Positions 8,309 through 17,413 of a stretch of DNA of 39,358 nt are shown piece after piece; positions within the stretch are counted from its first letter, which is position 1; each line of letters opens with the position of its first letter. Origin of the DNA: an uncultured delta proteobacterium (GTDB lineage: Bacteria > Myxococcota_A > Polyangia > Polyangiales > Ga0077539); contig CAIMWA010000213.1 of the NCBI GenBank assembly GCA_903845045.1, positions 1 through 39,358 of the forward strand, read 5' to 3'. The notes beneath the pieces are model-generated. The model ran no database searches. It saw nothing but the letters and a program-made list of their open reading frames with translations, and had not been told where the DNA came from. The translations under genes were made by a program, and so were the position numbers.

Positions 8309-9070
8309 TCAAGGCTTCAGGAGCCCGGCGTACTCGTGGAGGCACTGCTGCGTACGCCCGAGCGACCCTGCGGCCGGGAGCCAGTCCCCGGCCCCGCCAA
8401 AGCCCGGGCCGACGAAGTCGACGGGGGCTGCGACGGGGTCGACCCCGGCGCGGAGAAACTCTGCCATCGACCGGCGCATGTGCAACGCCGACGTCACGAC
8501 GACGAAGCGGGTGATGCCCCGGGCGCGGCCCAGGGCGACGGAGAAGCGGGCGTTCTCGCGGGTGTTCGCCGCGCGCGGCTCGAGCCACACCTGGCCGCGG
8601 GGAACGCCGGACGCCACGAGCAGGTCGGTCATCGCCGCCGCCGAGGCTCCGGGGTCCGGGCCGGGCGCGACGCCAGTGACGATCACCGCGGCGGGGTGCG
8701 TCGCGTGGAACCATCGCGCCGCACCGAGCACCCGTGCGCGCGCGGCCCCGTCGAGGCGCTCCGACGAAGGGATTCCTGGGACCGCGGGACCCACCGAAGA
8801 CCCGAGCACCACCAGCGCCGTCGAGGGGGCGAGGGCCATCGGCACCGCCGCTTCGGGCGCAGGCAGCGCAGGCTCGAGGCTTCGCACCAACGCCGCGGAG
8901 AACGCAGGCGTCGCGGCGATCCAGAGGAGCAGCCACGCGGTTGCGGCGGAGCGCAGCGCCCAGCGCGCGGACGCCGACGGCACGACCTGCTCGCGTCGCA
9001 GGACCGCCAGCGCCGCGCCGAGCACGCACAGGAGCAGCAGCGTGTGGTCGACGAGCCGCGCGGCGTTCAC
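8309..9070 (-). CDS. YdcF/ElyC-type DUF218 protein
   Basis: 253 aa. The GTG start overlaps the stop of the dehydrogenase gene (GTGA). Two hydrophobic segments at the N-terminus (TLLLLCVLGAALAVL and AATAWLLLWIAATPAFSAAL) anchor it. The following domain shows the DUF218 order: LVVLGSSV, AARARVLGAARWFHATHPAAVIVTG, then EPRAANTRENA and VVTSALHMRRSMAEF. The family (SanA/YdcF/ElyC) is linked to envelope integrity and lipid-carrier metabolism, but its reaction is not settled. It is the last gene of a three-gene minus-strand operon. Confidence 0.8.
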   Translation of the reverse strand: MNAARLVDHTLLLLCVLGAALAVLRREQVVPSASARWALRSAATAWLLLWIAATPAFSAALVRSLEPALPAPEAAVPMALAPSTALVVLGSSVGPAVPGIPSSERLDGAARARVLGAARWFHATHPAAVIVTGVAPGPDPGASAAAMTDLLVASGVPRGQVWLEPRAANTRENARFSVALGRARGITRFVVVTSALHMRRSMAEFLRAGVDPVAAPVDFVGPGFGGAGDWLPAAGSLGRTQQCLHEYAGLLKP

Positions 9071-10389
9071 GGGAGCGGGGAGCGCTCTTCGTGGAAGCGG
9101 ATGCCGAGGGCCTCGAGCTCGTCGAGGATGGGGTCGTAGACCTGCGGCGTGACCGGCACGACGACGCCGCGCTCGGCGATGGTGCCGTCGAGGAGGCGCA
9201 GGACGCCGATGGCCGCGGGGAGGCCGACGGTGCGCGACATCGCCGACGCGCCGCCGGGGATGCCGTAGTCGACGAGCGTCGAGCGCAGCGCCTCGGAGCG
9301 CTCGCCGTAGCGCGCCACGAAGGAGTGCTGCAGCACGATCATGTCGCGCTCGCCGGGCTTGTACTGGAGCTTCTCGACCATGCGGGCGACGAGGGCGTCG
9401 AGGGGCGAGGTGTTCCGGTCGGCGAGGGGCGCGGCGTCGAACATGCCGAGCCAGCGGAGCTTCGCGATGGGCGCGGAGTCCAACGCCACGTGCCCGCGCG
9501 CCGCGACGGCGGCCTCGACGTCTTCGTCGACGGCGACACCGGCGAGGGACGCGAGCACGCCGCGGTAGGTGGCGCTCGCGTAGCTGCGCGCGGCGTCGTC
9601 GAAGAGCCCGACGTCGGCCATGGCCTTCCAGGTCTCGCAGTGGCCCACGTTGCGGAGCGTGCCGCGGAACATCGTCTGCACGCCGGCGAGGTCGTAGGTG
9701 TCGACGTAGGCGACGGAGTCGCGGTTGGGGTAGCCCTCGAAGACCCCCGCGCCGGGGATCTCGACGCGCTCGGGCCGCGCAAAGAGCTCCGGGCCGGGGA
9801 TGGACACCACGGCGCCGTCCTGGAGGTAGCGCGCGGCGTTGCGGGCCGCGAGCACGACTCCGCGGGGCGACCACGAGAACTTGTAGCCGAAGGGGTTGTC
9901 GTTGGCCTCCGGGGCCGGGAGCCCGCCGCAGTAGGAGCGGAACGACGTCACCGTGCCGCCCGCCGCGCGCACCCGGTGGATGATGCGCATCGCAGACATG
10001 TGGTCGATGCCCGGGTCGAGGCCGAGCTCGTTCAGCAGCGCGACGCCGGCCTCGCGGGCGCGGGCGTCGAGGGCGCGCATCGCCGGAGACACGTACGACG
10101 TCGTCACGAGGTGCTTGCGGTGCGTGATGCAGCGCTCGGCGACGCGCACGTGGTGCAGGTACGGGAGCATCGAGACCATCACGTCGCTCCCTTGCGCGAG
10201 GGCGTCGAGGGCGGCGTCGTCGTCGATCTCGAGGGGCACGGCGCGGCCGCGGGGGTGGCCCGCGACGAGCTCGGCCGCCCGGTCGACGGAGCGCGCCGCG
10301 ACGGTGACGGTGTGCGATGACGCCTCGAGGAGGTGTCGGACGACGGGGCCTGCGACGAGGCCCGCACCCAGGATTGTGACGTTCGCCAT
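9067..10389 (-). CDS. Saccharopine dehydrogenase family protein
   Basis: 440 aa. The N-terminal Rossmann signature TILGAGLVAGPVVRHLL is followed by VAARSVDRAAEL. The next block, LNELGLDPGIDHMSAMRIIHRV, is the hallmark of the LYS9-type saccharopine dehydrogenase (glutamate-forming/reductase) family, as are SYCGGLPAPEANDNPFGYKFSWSP and GYPNRDS. The family oxidises or reduces saccharopine in lysine metabolism with NAD(P). Length and motifs are intact. It sits 12 bp after the glyoxalase gene and overlaps the DUF218 gene. Biosynthetic versus catabolic direction cannot be told from this context. Confidence 0.85.
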   Translation of the reverse strand: MANVTILGAGLVAGPVVRHLLEASSHTVTVAARSVDRAAELVAGHPRGRAVPLEIDDDAALDALAQGSDVMVSMLPYLHHVRVAERCITHRKHLVTTSYVSPAMRALDARAREAGVALLNELGLDPGIDHMSAMRIIHRVRAAGGTVTSFRSYCGGLPAPEANDNPFGYKFSWSPRGVVLAARNAARYLQDGAVVSIPGPELFARPERVEIPGAGVFEGYPNRDSVAYVDTYDLAGVQTMFRGTLRNVGHCETWKAMADVGLFDDAARSYASATYRGVLASLAGVAVDEDVEAAVAARGHVALDSAPIAKLRWLGMFDAAPLADRNTSPLDALVARMVEKLQYKPGERDMIVLQHSFVARYGERSEALRSTLVDYGIPGGASAMSRTVGLPAAIGVLRLLDGTIAERGVVVPVTPQVYDPILDELEALGIRFHEERSPLP

Positions 10390-10401
10390 GGCGCGAGCGG
10401 T

Positions 10402-10770
10402 CTACCGCACCGGCGCCGCCGAGGGAACGGCGTCGAAGCAGGAGACACCCACGCGCCGTCCGTCGGGGTCGCGGACGTAGATCGTCCATGCCGTGCGGTG
10501 CTCGATGGGCACGGCGAGGGCCTCGCAGCGGCGCGCGAAGTCGTCGCGCTCGGCGGGCGTCACGCGGAACGCTGCGAACTCGAGGGTGCCCGCGGGGACT
10601 CCGGGCTCGCCGGGCTCCGACGGCTCGATCATGAGCAGCGCGTCGTCGAGGCGCAGCCAGCACACTTCAGGGCGCGGGGCGGGCACGACGGGGAGCGCGA
10701 AGACGGCGGCCCACCAACGCGCGAGGGCGTCGGGGTCGCGGGTGCGGAGCGCGAGGTGGTGGAGGCGCAC
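10402..10770 (-). CDS. Glyoxalase/VOC superfamily protein
   Basis: 122 aa from a GTG (VRLHHLALRTRDPDALARWW); upstream GTGs give longer but non-conserved N-termini, so the start is moderately sure. The VOC layout is visible: an N-terminal LHHLALRTRD strand with a candidate metal His, EFAAFRVTPAERDDFARRC, then YVRDPDGRRVGV. Substrate unknown. It ends in TAG, and the same frame continues without a stop through four codons into the ATG of the saccharopine dehydrogenase gene; readthrough would give a fused protein. Confidence 0.75.
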   Translation of the reverse strand: MRLHHLALRTRDPDALARWWAAVFALPVVPAPRPEVCWLRLDDALLMIEPSEPGEPGVPAGTLEFAAFRVTPAERDDFARRCEALAVPIEHRTAWTIYVRDPDGRRVGVSCFDAVPSAAPVR

Positions 10771-10910
10771 GCGCGCATTGGACGACGCCGCGGGCTCCGC
10801 GGGAAGAGGAGGCACGCATACGCTATTTGGTATTCCGAGCGGTGCGGGGGACCTCGTGCGCGGCGATGCGCGTTGACCCGGCCTTCGCGGGACGCATAGC
10901 ATCCGCCGCG
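10771..10910. promoter_or_regulatory. Divergent intergenic region
   Basis: A 140-bp gap separates the minus-strand glyoxalase operon from the plus-strand TPR gene, so both promoters must lie here. The stretch around 10822-10840 (ctatttggtattcc) is the most AT-rich part of the neighbourhood, but no convincing -35/-10 pair could be assigned. Confidence 0.35.
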
Positions 10911-11792
10911 ATGGACCCCCGCAGAACGGCGGCGCGCGCGTTGCTCGCCGGGATGATCGCGCTCGCGGCGCCCGCAGTGGCGACGGCGCAGGTCACGGGC
11001 AACCAGCTCCTCGTGACGGTGGGGCGAGAGCAGTTCGACGACCTGCGCTACGACGAGGCGATCCAGACGCTCTCGGCGGCGCTGCTGCGGCGCGGCAACA
11101 CGCCGGCGCAGGAGGTGACGATCTACGAGCTCCTCGCGCTGTCGTACCTCGCGCTGAACCGCGAGGAGGAGAGCGAAGGTGCTTTCCGTCTGCTGCTCGC
11201 ACGGGCGCCGGAGCACCGGCTCGACGACTCGCACTCGCCGCGTGTGCGGGAGTTCTTCCAGCGCGTCGTGGACCGCTGGCATCGCGACGGCTCGCCGGGG
11301 CTTCCGCGGGCCGAGGAGGCGCCGCGGGCGGAGCGTCCGGTGCTCATCGACCACCGCTCGCCGGCGGAGCAGCCGCGGGGCCTCGCGCTCACGCTGAGCG
11401 CCCAGCTCACGGATCCGGACCGCCGCGCGGAGTCGCTGGTGCTCGCCTACCGCGCGGGCTCGCACGGGCTCTTTCACCGGCTGCGAACGGTGCGCAGCGG
11501 CGCCGAGTTTGCTGCGCAGGTGCCGGGCGACGACGTGCGCGCGCCGGCCGTCGAGTACTACCTCGAGGCGGTGGATCCGCGGGGCATCGCGGTGGCGTCG
11601 CGGGGCGATGCGCTCGCTCCGCTGCGGGTGGTGGTGCCCGTCGAGGCGTCGCCGTCCATCGCCTCGCGGTGGTGGTTCTGGACCGGCGCCGCGGTGGTGC
11701 TGGCCGGCGTGGTAGTGGGGACGTACTTCGCGGTGTCGGGCAGCGCGTCGTCGGAGCCCGCACACCTGACGATCAACGTTCGCGGAGATTGA
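10911..11792 (+). CDS. TPR-like secreted/membrane protein
   Basis: 293 aa. The ATG at 10911 begins a Sec signal (AARALLAGMIALAAPAVATAQ). Then come one to two tetratricopeptide-like units (FDDLRYDEAIQTLSAALLRR, EVTIYELLALSYLALNREEESEGAFRLLLARAPEH). Next are a Pro/Arg linker and a beta-rich domain (ALTLSAQLTDPDRRAESLVLAYRAG... VEYYLEAVDPRG) resembling an Ig-like module. A C-terminal transmembrane helix (WFWTGAAVVLAGVVVGTYFAV) comes last. This build is common in myxobacterial envelope proteins of unknown role. It is 11 bp upstream of the chlorite-dismutase-family gene, so probably co-transcribed. Confidence 0.7.
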   Translation: MDPRRTAARALLAGMIALAAPAVATAQVTGNQLLVTVGREQFDDLRYDEAIQTLSAALLRRGNTPAQEVTIYELLALSYLALNREEESEGAFRLLLARAPEHRLDDSHSPRVREFFQRVVDRWHRDGSPGLPRAEEAPRAERPVLIDHRSPAEQPRGLALTLSAQLTDPDRRAESLVLAYRAGSHGLFHRLRTVRSGAEFAAQVPGDDVRAPAVEYYLEAVDPRGIAVASRGDALAPLRVVVPVEASPSIASRWWFWTGAAVVLAGVVVGTYFAVSGSASSEPAHLTINVRGD

Positions 11793-11803
11793 GGAACGGG
11801 TTC

Positions 11804-12544
11804 ATGGCTGACGAGTCCTTGGAGATCGACATTCTCGAGCACGGCGCGCCGAAGGACGGCGTGCCGCAGACCAGCAACCGGCGGCTGTTCATGCAGCTCC
11901 TCGTGCTGGAGCACCCGTCGGCGTTCGACGCGGCGGTGCACGCGCTGCAGTCGCGGCTGACGCAGAACGGCGTGGCGGCGGTGCTCTACGCCGACTGCAA
12001 CAACCCGTTCCGCCTGGGGCTGCTGACGTTCAGCGAGGACCCGGCGCACTTCACGACGCGCGTTCACGACGTGATCCGCGAGTGCAACCGCGGCGGCGAC
12101 CTCGCGCCGTGGACCGCGGTGCCCGGCTTCTCGATGCTCGGGCGCGCGTACAGCACCGGGTACGAGAGCGACCTGCAGTTCTGGCTCGTCGACCGCCCGC
12201 GGGAGACGGTCATGCACGCCGGCTGGGATTACGGGGTGTGGTATCCGCTCAAGCGCAAGGGCGCGTTCAGCCGCCTCGAGGCGCGCGAGCAGGGCGCGAT
12301 CCTCCGCGAGCACGGCGGCATCGGGCGGGCGTACGGCGCGAAGGACTACGCGCACGACATCCGCCTCGCCTGCCACGGCCTCGACATCAACGACAACGAC
12401 TTCGTCATCGGGCTCATCGGACCGGAGCTCCATCCGCTCTCGCACGTCGTCCAGACGATGCGGAAGACCCGTCAGACGAGCGAGTTCATGGAGCACATGG
12501 GCCCGTTCTTCGTGGGCCGCGTCATCGCCCGCGTGGGCGGCTGA
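11804..12544 (+). CDS. Chlorite dismutase/HemQ family heme protein
   Basis: 246 aa, ATG with GAGGA 8 nt upstream. The second half matches the chlorite dismutase-like family: GVWYPLKRKGAFSRLEAREQ (compare YPMSK in HemQ), ILREHGGIGRAYG, then CHGLDINDNDFVIGL and PELHPLSHVVQTMRKT, ending MGPFFVGRVI. A histidine in CHGLD falls in the segment that carries the proximal heme ligand in classical Cld, but the alignment is by eye. The family includes coproheme decarboxylases, chlorite dismutases and peroxidase-like members. No other heme biosynthesis gene is in the window, so the exact reaction stays open. Confidence 0.75.
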   Translation: MADESLEIDILEHGAPKDGVPQTSNRRLFMQLLVLEHPSAFDAAVHALQSRLTQNGVAAVLYADCNNPFRLGLLTFSEDPAHFTTRVHDVIRECNRGGDLAPWTAVPGFSMLGRAYSTGYESDLQFWLVDRPRETVMHAGWDYGVWYPLKRKGAFSRLEAREQGAILREHGGIGRAYGAKDYAHDIRLACHGLDINDNDFVIGLIGPELHPLSHVVQTMRKTRQTSEFMEHMGPFFVGRVIARVGG

Positions 12545-12548
12545 CCCG

Positions 12549-14186
12549 TCAGCCCTCGCGCCCCTCGAGCATCCCGCCGTAGGTCTCGCGCAGCTTCGAC
12601 TTCAGGAACTTTCCCGTCGAGGTGCGGGGGATCTGCGTCACCACGACGAAGGCGTCGGGCAGCCAGAACTTCGCGAAGCGCGAGACGAGGTGCGCGCGGA
12701 GCTCGTCGTCGCTCGCGGTGCGCCCTTCCTTGAAGACCACGGCGGCGATGGGGCGCTCGTCCCACTTCGCGTGGCGCCCGCCGAAGACCGCGGCCTCGAG
12801 CACCGCGGGGTGGCTCATGAGCGCGTTCTCCAGGGCCACCGACGAGATCCACTCGCCGCCGGACTTGAGGACGTCCTTCGAGCGGTCGGTGATGCGCACG
12901 TAGCCCTCGGCGTCGAGGGTCACGACGTCGCCGGTCTTGAACCAGCCATCAGCGGTGAAGCGGTCGGCGCCCACGCCGCCGTAGTAGCTCTGCGCGACCC
13001 ACGGACCGCGCACCTCGAGCTCGCCGTAGGTGCTGCCGTCCCACGGGAGCACGCGGCCGTCGTCGTCGACGTGGCGCGTCTCGACGAAGGGCACCGCGCA
13101 GCCCTGGCTGGCGCGCGCCTCGAGGTGGGCGGCGGGACCCGCGTCGCGCAGCGTGTGCTTCACCCGCGCGACGGTGCCGAGGGGGTTGGTCTCGGTCATG
13201 CCCCACGCGTGCGTCACCTCGAGGCCGTGCCGCGTCGCGAAGCCCTCGATCATCGAGGCCGGGGCCGCGGCGCCGCCGATGACCATGGAGCGCACGCTCG
13301 CGAGGTCCCAGCGCTTCGGCTCGGCGTCGAGGGCCGCGAGGATGCCGAGCCAGATGGTGGGCACGCCCGCGGCGAGGGTCACGCGCTCCTGGTGCATGAG
13401 GTCGAGCAGCGACACCGCGTCGAGGTGCGGACCGGGCATGACGAGCTTCGCGCCGGCGAGCACGGCGGCGAACGGCACGCCCCACGCCGACGCATGGAAC
13501 ATCGGCACCACCGGGAGGCACGTGTCGCTCTCGCGGATGCCGAGGGAGTCGACGAGGCACGACGAGAGGGCGTGCAGCACCGTCGATCGGTGCGAGTACA
13601 GCACGCCCTTGGGGTTGCCCGTGGTCCCCGACGTGTAGCAGAGCATCGCGGCCTCGTTCTCGTCGAGGGCGGGCCACGCGTAGGTGCCCTCCTCGGCGGC
13701 GAGCAGGGCCTCGTAGTCGTGCGTGCCGTCGGGCGCGGGTCCGCTGTCGGGCACCACGATGACCGCGCGGATCGACGGCACCTGCGGGCCGAAGGACTCG
13801 AAGAGCTTCCAGAGCGAGCGGTCGACGATGACCACGGTGTCCTCGGCGTCGCGGGCGATGAACGCGAGCTCCGTCGGGTGCAGCCGGAGGTTCAGCGTGT
13901 GCACGACGGCGCCCATCATCGGCACCGCGTAGTAGGCCTCGAGGTGCTGCCGGTGGTTCCAGCACAGCGTGGCGACGCGGTCGCCGGGGCGCACGCCGAG
14001 GCGGTGCAGCGCGGCCGCGAGCTTCGCGGTGCGCGTCGCGAAGTCGGCGTAGGTCTGCCGGTGCACGCTCCGGTCGGGGAGCCGCGAGACGATCTCCTGC
14101 TTCGGAAAGTAGGTGCGCGCGCGCTCCCAGAGGTGCGTGAGCGTGAGCGGAAACGCCATCATGCGACCGGTCGGCATGGCCGCCAT
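12549..14186 (-). CDS. Fatty acid--CoA ligase (AMP-binding enzyme)
   Basis: 545 aa from the ATG at 14186; ATGs at 14162/14159 (MMAFPLTLTHLWERA) are equally plausible and no SD decides. It has all ANL-superfamily motifs: CYTSGTTGNPKGVLYSHRS (P-loop, A3), AWGMTETNP (A5), DGWFKTGDVVTLDAEGY (A7), RITDRSKDVLKSGGEWIS (A8) and the C-terminal catalytic lysine in PRTSTGKFLKSKLR (A10). It activates a medium/long-chain carboxylate to acyl-AMP and then acyl-CoA. It is a stand-alone gene convergent with the chlorite-dismutase-family gene (gap of 4 bp). Confidence 0.88.
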   Translation of the reverse strand: MAAMPTGRMMAFPLTLTHLWERARTYFPKQEIVSRLPDRSVHRQTYADFATRTAKLAAALHRLGVRPGDRVATLCWNHRQHLEAYYAVPMMGAVVHTLNLRLHPTELAFIARDAEDTVVIVDRSLWKLFESFGPQVPSIRAVIVVPDSGPAPDGTHDYEALLAAEEGTYAWPALDENEAAMLCYTSGTTGNPKGVLYSHRSTVLHALSSCLVDSLGIRESDTCLPVVPMFHASAWGVPFAAVLAGAKLVMPGPHLDAVSLLDLMHQERVTLAAGVPTIWLGILAALDAEPKRWDLASVRSMVIGGAAAPASMIEGFATRHGLEVTHAWGMTETNPLGTVARVKHTLRDAGPAAHLEARASQGCAVPFVETRHVDDDGRVLPWDGSTYGELEVRGPWVAQSYYGGVGADRFTADGWFKTGDVVTLDAEGYVRITDRSKDVLKSGGEWISSVALENALMSHPAVLEAAVFGGRHAKWDERPIAAVVFKEGRTASDDELRAHLVSRFAKFWLPDAFVVVTQIPRTSTGKFLKSKLRETYGGMLEGREG

Positions 14187-14248
14187 GGTGCGCCGCGAAC
14201 GGCTGGAATTACAGGGGTATGGGAGGCGGAAAGCGTCGACGCAGGGCG

Positions 14249-16249
14249 TCAGTGCGCGCCGAGCGCGGCGTCGATGCGGCGCTGAAAGTCCTCGAAGGGC
14301 AGCGCGCCGGCGAGGAAGCGGCCGCCGATGAAGAACGCCGGCATCGCGAGGGGCGCGCCGGTGGAGCGAGCGGCGGCCATGTCGTCGTCGATCTCGGCCT
14401 GGTGCGTGTGGTTGTCCATCGCCGCGCGGAACCGCGCCATGTCGCAGTGGGCCTCCTGCGCGAACTGCTCGAGGTGCGCGCGGTCGAGGGCGTCCTGGTG
14501 CGCGAAGAGCACGTCGTGAAAGGCCCAGAAGCCGGCGTTGCCCTTCTGCGCGAAGACCTCCATGGCGGCCTCGGCGGCGATGTTCGCGTTGGGGTGCATC
14601 GCCAACGGGAAGTTGCGCCACACCACGCGGATGCGGTCGCCGTAGCGCTGTCGGATCTGCTCCACCGTCGGCCCGACGCGGTTGCAGAAGGGGCACTGGA
14701 AGTCCGAGAAGTGCTCGATGACGGTGGTCGCGTTGGCGTTGCCGAAGAACGGCGCGCGGGTGTTGGCGCGCACCTGGAAGACGCGGTTCTCGTCGGCCGC
14801 GGGATCAGCGGCGGGGGCCGTCGCGCCGGTGGCGATGAGGCGCTCGTAGAGGTTCTCGCGCGTGGTGCCGGGGTTGCGCAGCGCGGCCTGGGCGCGGGTG
14901 CGGGTCTCCTCGATGAAGTTCACGAAGAACTCCTCGGGCTTGGCGCCCACGACGCGGCGGCCGTTGATGAAGAACGCCGGCGTGCCCGTGACGCCGAGGC
15001 GCTGCGCGAGGGCGTGGTCGGCGTCGATCTCGGCGGTGTGCGTGCCGTTCGCGAGGGCCGTGTGGGCGCGCGCGACGTCGAGGCCGAGCTCCCGGGCGTA
15101 ACCCTCGAGCTGGGGGTCCTCGAGGGCGGTGTTGTGCTCGAAGAGCAGGTCGTGGGCGCGCCAGAAGCCCGCGTTGCCGCGCTGCGCGAAGGCCTCCATG
15201 GCGATCTGCGCCGACGGGCGGGCGCGCGGGTGGAACGGCAGCGGCTCGTTCTTCCACACGAAGCGGATGTCGTTGCCGAAGCGCGTGCGCATCGCGCGCA
15301 GCGTGGGCTCGACGCGGCCGCAGAAGGGGCACTGGAAGTCCGAGAACACGACGACGGTGACGAGCGCGTTGGCGGGGCCGAGCACCGGCGAGGAGCCGAT
15401 GGGGACCTGGTACACGACGTTGGAGTCGTCGCCGCCCGGGGCCGGCGTGTTGAGCGCGGCATCGACGCCCGCGGCGTACGCGCGGCTCGGCGGCGTGGTC
15501 GTGCGCGCGCGGGTGAGCGCCGTCTCGATGGCCGTGCGGAACGTGTCGAGGGGCTGCGCGCCGCGGATGTTTGCCCCGTTCACGTAGAAGTTCGGCGAGC
15601 CGTGGCCGCCGAGGCGCTGCAGCAGCGCGAGGTCGGCGTCGATGGCGGCGCGGTGCGTGTGCTGGTCCATGGCGCGGCGAAAGCGCGGGAGGTCGAGGTG
15701 GAGCTGCTCCGCGAAGTGCTCGAGGCCCGGGCGCTCGAGCTGGTCCTGGTGGTCGAACATCAGGTCGTGGAGGGCCCAGAACTTCTCGGCGCCGCCCTGC
15801 GCGAAGGCCTCGGCGGCGGCCTCGGCGGCGGGGATCGCGTGCGTGTGGTTGGGCTGCGGGTTGTGCTTCCACACGATGCGAAGGCGCTCGCCGTAGAGGC
15901 GCGAGAGCGTGTGCAGCGTGGTCTCGGCGTCGCGGCAGAACTCGCACTCGAAGTCGCTGAACGCGACCACGGTGACCGGCGCCCAGCTCTCGCCGAGCAC
16001 CGGCGACGCGCCGATGGGGATGCGGTCCGAGTCCTGCTGCGGGGTGTGGTCCGTCGGAGCCGATGGGTTCGGAGCCGCCGCCGGCGCCGCCGCCGCGGGG
16101 GCTTGCGCTGCGGGGGCTGCGGGCAGCGCCGCTGCAGCCACCGTGGGCTCGGGCCCCACGCGGGGGGCAGGGTCGGCCACGAGGTCCCGAAAGAGGACCC
16201 CGAGCAGGAACGCAAACACCATCGACACCGACGCTGCGGTCTTGTTCAT
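14249..16249 (-). CDS. Triple DsbA-type thioredoxin-fold protein
   Basis: 666 aa. An N-terminal hydrophobic segment (SVSMVFAFLLGVLF) and an Ala/Pro linker precede three tandem DsbA/Thioredoxin_4 domains. Each has the order VLG...VTVV.FSDF, a CxxC, and a cis-Pro motif. Active sites are C102-EF-C105, C307-PF-C310 and C519-PF-C522; cis-Pro segments are GSPNF, GTPAF and AMPAF. The three domains share long stretches (FWxxHDLxFxH, ALxxHTHxAEID) and so arose by internal duplication. Each probably works as a periplasmic, membrane-anchored thiol oxidoreductase. Single-domain relatives are about 200 aa. The domain-1 CEFC differs from the two CPFC sites and could have a different redox potential. Confidence 0.88.
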   Translation of the reverse strand: MNKTAASVSMVFAFLLGVLFRDLVADPAPRVGPEPTVAAAALPAAPAAQAPAAAAPAAAPNPSAPTDHTPQQDSDRIPIGASPVLGESWAPVTVVAFSDFECEFCRDAETTLHTLSRLYGERLRIVWKHNPQPNHTHAIPAAEAAAEAFAQGGAEKFWALHDLMFDHQDQLERPGLEHFAEQLHLDLPRFRRAMDQHTHRAAIDADLALLQRLGGHGSPNFYVNGANIRGAQPLDTFRTAIETALTRARTTTPPSRAYAAGVDAALNTPAPGGDDSNVVYQVPIGSSPVLGPANALVTVVVFSDFQCPFCGRVEPTLRAMRTRFGNDIRFVWKNEPLPFHPRARPSAQIAMEAFAQRGNAGFWRAHDLLFEHNTALEDPQLEGYARELGLDVARAHTALANGTHTAEIDADHALAQRLGVTGTPAFFINGRRVVGAKPEEFFVNFIEETRTRAQAALRNPGTTRENLYERLIATGATAPAADPAADENRVFQVRANTRAPFFGNANATTVIEHFSDFQCPFCNRVGPTVEQIRQRYGDRIRVVWRNFPLAMHPNANIAAEAAMEVFAQKGNAGFWAFHDVLFAHQDALDRAHLEQFAQEAHCDMARFRAAMDNHTHQAEIDDDMAAARSTGAPLAMPAFFIGGRFLAGALPFEDFQRRIDAALGAH

Positions 16250-16274
16250 CCGTGTGGCTCCGCGGGTATGCGCG

Positions 16275-17372
16275 TCACATCGCCTGCGCGTGGAACGAGC
16301 AATACGAAGGATAGTCCGCGGGGAGCGCCGACGCCCACGGCGACGTCGTCACCGTGCGCGGGTGCGCCGCGAGGAACTCCACGATCTGCGTCGCCTGCAC
16401 CCCCGTCGGGATGGTGTGGCCGCCCCCGTGACCGCACGCGACGACGTCGTGCCGCGCCGTGTTCAGGTACGGGATGTCGTTCGCCGCGAACTGGTTGAAG
16501 TGCGCCGCCGCGATGGCGAGGGAGAACATGTCGGCGGTGCCGCCGTAGACGACGAGCTGCGAGTACCGCGCCGACGGAGCGAGCGCCGGCCACTGCGGAT
16601 AGGTGCTCAGCGGCCCCAGCGTCGGCGGGTTCATGGGGTCCGAGAAGTAGCCGCCGGAGAACGACACGACGGCCGCGATCTGGCTGCCGCGGAGCACGCC
16701 GAGGAGGTCCGACATGATCGCGCCGGCGGAGAAGCCCACGGTGTAGACGCGGTCGCGGTCGACGCCCCAACGCGAGTCGAGGCACTGCAGCACGGCGTCG
16801 AAGAAGCGGGCGTCGCGGCTGTCCTGGCGGGTGCGGATGTTGTCCCACTCGATGCCGATGGGCGACGTCGTCGGCAGCAGGTGCGTGGACTCGGGCGTCA
16901 CGAGGATGAACGGCATGGACGCGTTGTTCACCGCGCCGGCGAGGAGCCCGTTCATGTTGGCGGCGGTGTCGCCGAGGCCGTGCCAGTTGAACACCACGGG
17001 CCAGTGGCCGCTCGGAGCCGTCGCGCCCCGCGGCAGCGTGAGGATGAACTGCCGGTCGATGCTGTCGACGGTGAAGCCGTTCACGGTCCCGGCCGCGAGG
17101 GCGTCGCACGAGGGCACGACCACCGGCGGGTTGCCGAACTCGTCCACGGGGCCCGCGTCGGTGGGACCGCCGGCGTCGGCGGGCGTCACGGTGCCGGTGT
17201 CGAGGGGCGTTCCGGTGTCGGTGGCCGTGGTCGAACCCGTATCCGTCGGCGCAGCGGTGTCGGCGGCGGTGGCGGCGTCGGTGGTCTGCGTCGCCGGGGT
17301 GGTGCTCGACCCGCACGCGGCGAGCGGCAGTGCGAGGGCGAGGAGCATCGTTCGGGGCGCGGGCATGGACAT
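16275..17372 (-). CDS. Secreted esterase/PHB depolymerase-like lipoprotein
   Basis: 365 aa. Start at 17372 with AAGGAG about 10 nt upstream. It has a lipobox signal (TMLLALALPLAACGS), then a Thr/Asp-rich linker (about residues 25-75) and an alpha/beta hydrolase of the LpqC/polyhydroxybutyrate depolymerase type. It shows an oxyanion-hole strand VVFNWHGLGD, the nucleophile elbow GFSAG, a candidate acid in YGGTADMF, and catalytic His in CGHGGGHTIP. It probably hydrolyses esters at the cell surface (polyester, feruloyl or acetyl esters); the substrate is not readable from sequence. Confidence 0.78.
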   Translation of the reverse strand: MSMPAPRTMLLALALPLAACGSSTTPATQTTDAATAADTAAPTDTGSTTATDTGTPLDTGTVTPADAGGPTDAGPVDEFGNPPVVVPSCDALAAGTVNGFTVDSIDRQFILTLPRGATAPSGHWPVVFNWHGLGDTAANMNGLLAGAVNNASMPFILVTPESTHLLPTTSPIGIEWDNIRTRQDSRDARFFDAVLQCLDSRWGVDRDRVYTVGFSAGAIMSDLLGVLRGSQIAAVVSFSGGYFSDPMNPPTLGPLSTYPQWPALAPSARYSQLVVYGGTADMFSLAIAAAHFNQFAANDIPYLNTARHDVVACGHGGGHTIPTGVQATQIVEFLAAHPRTVTTSPWASALPADYPSYCSFHAQAM

Positions 17373-17413
17373 CGAAGGGGGTCTCCTTGGGAGGGGGCGC
17401 GAAGGAACGCTCA

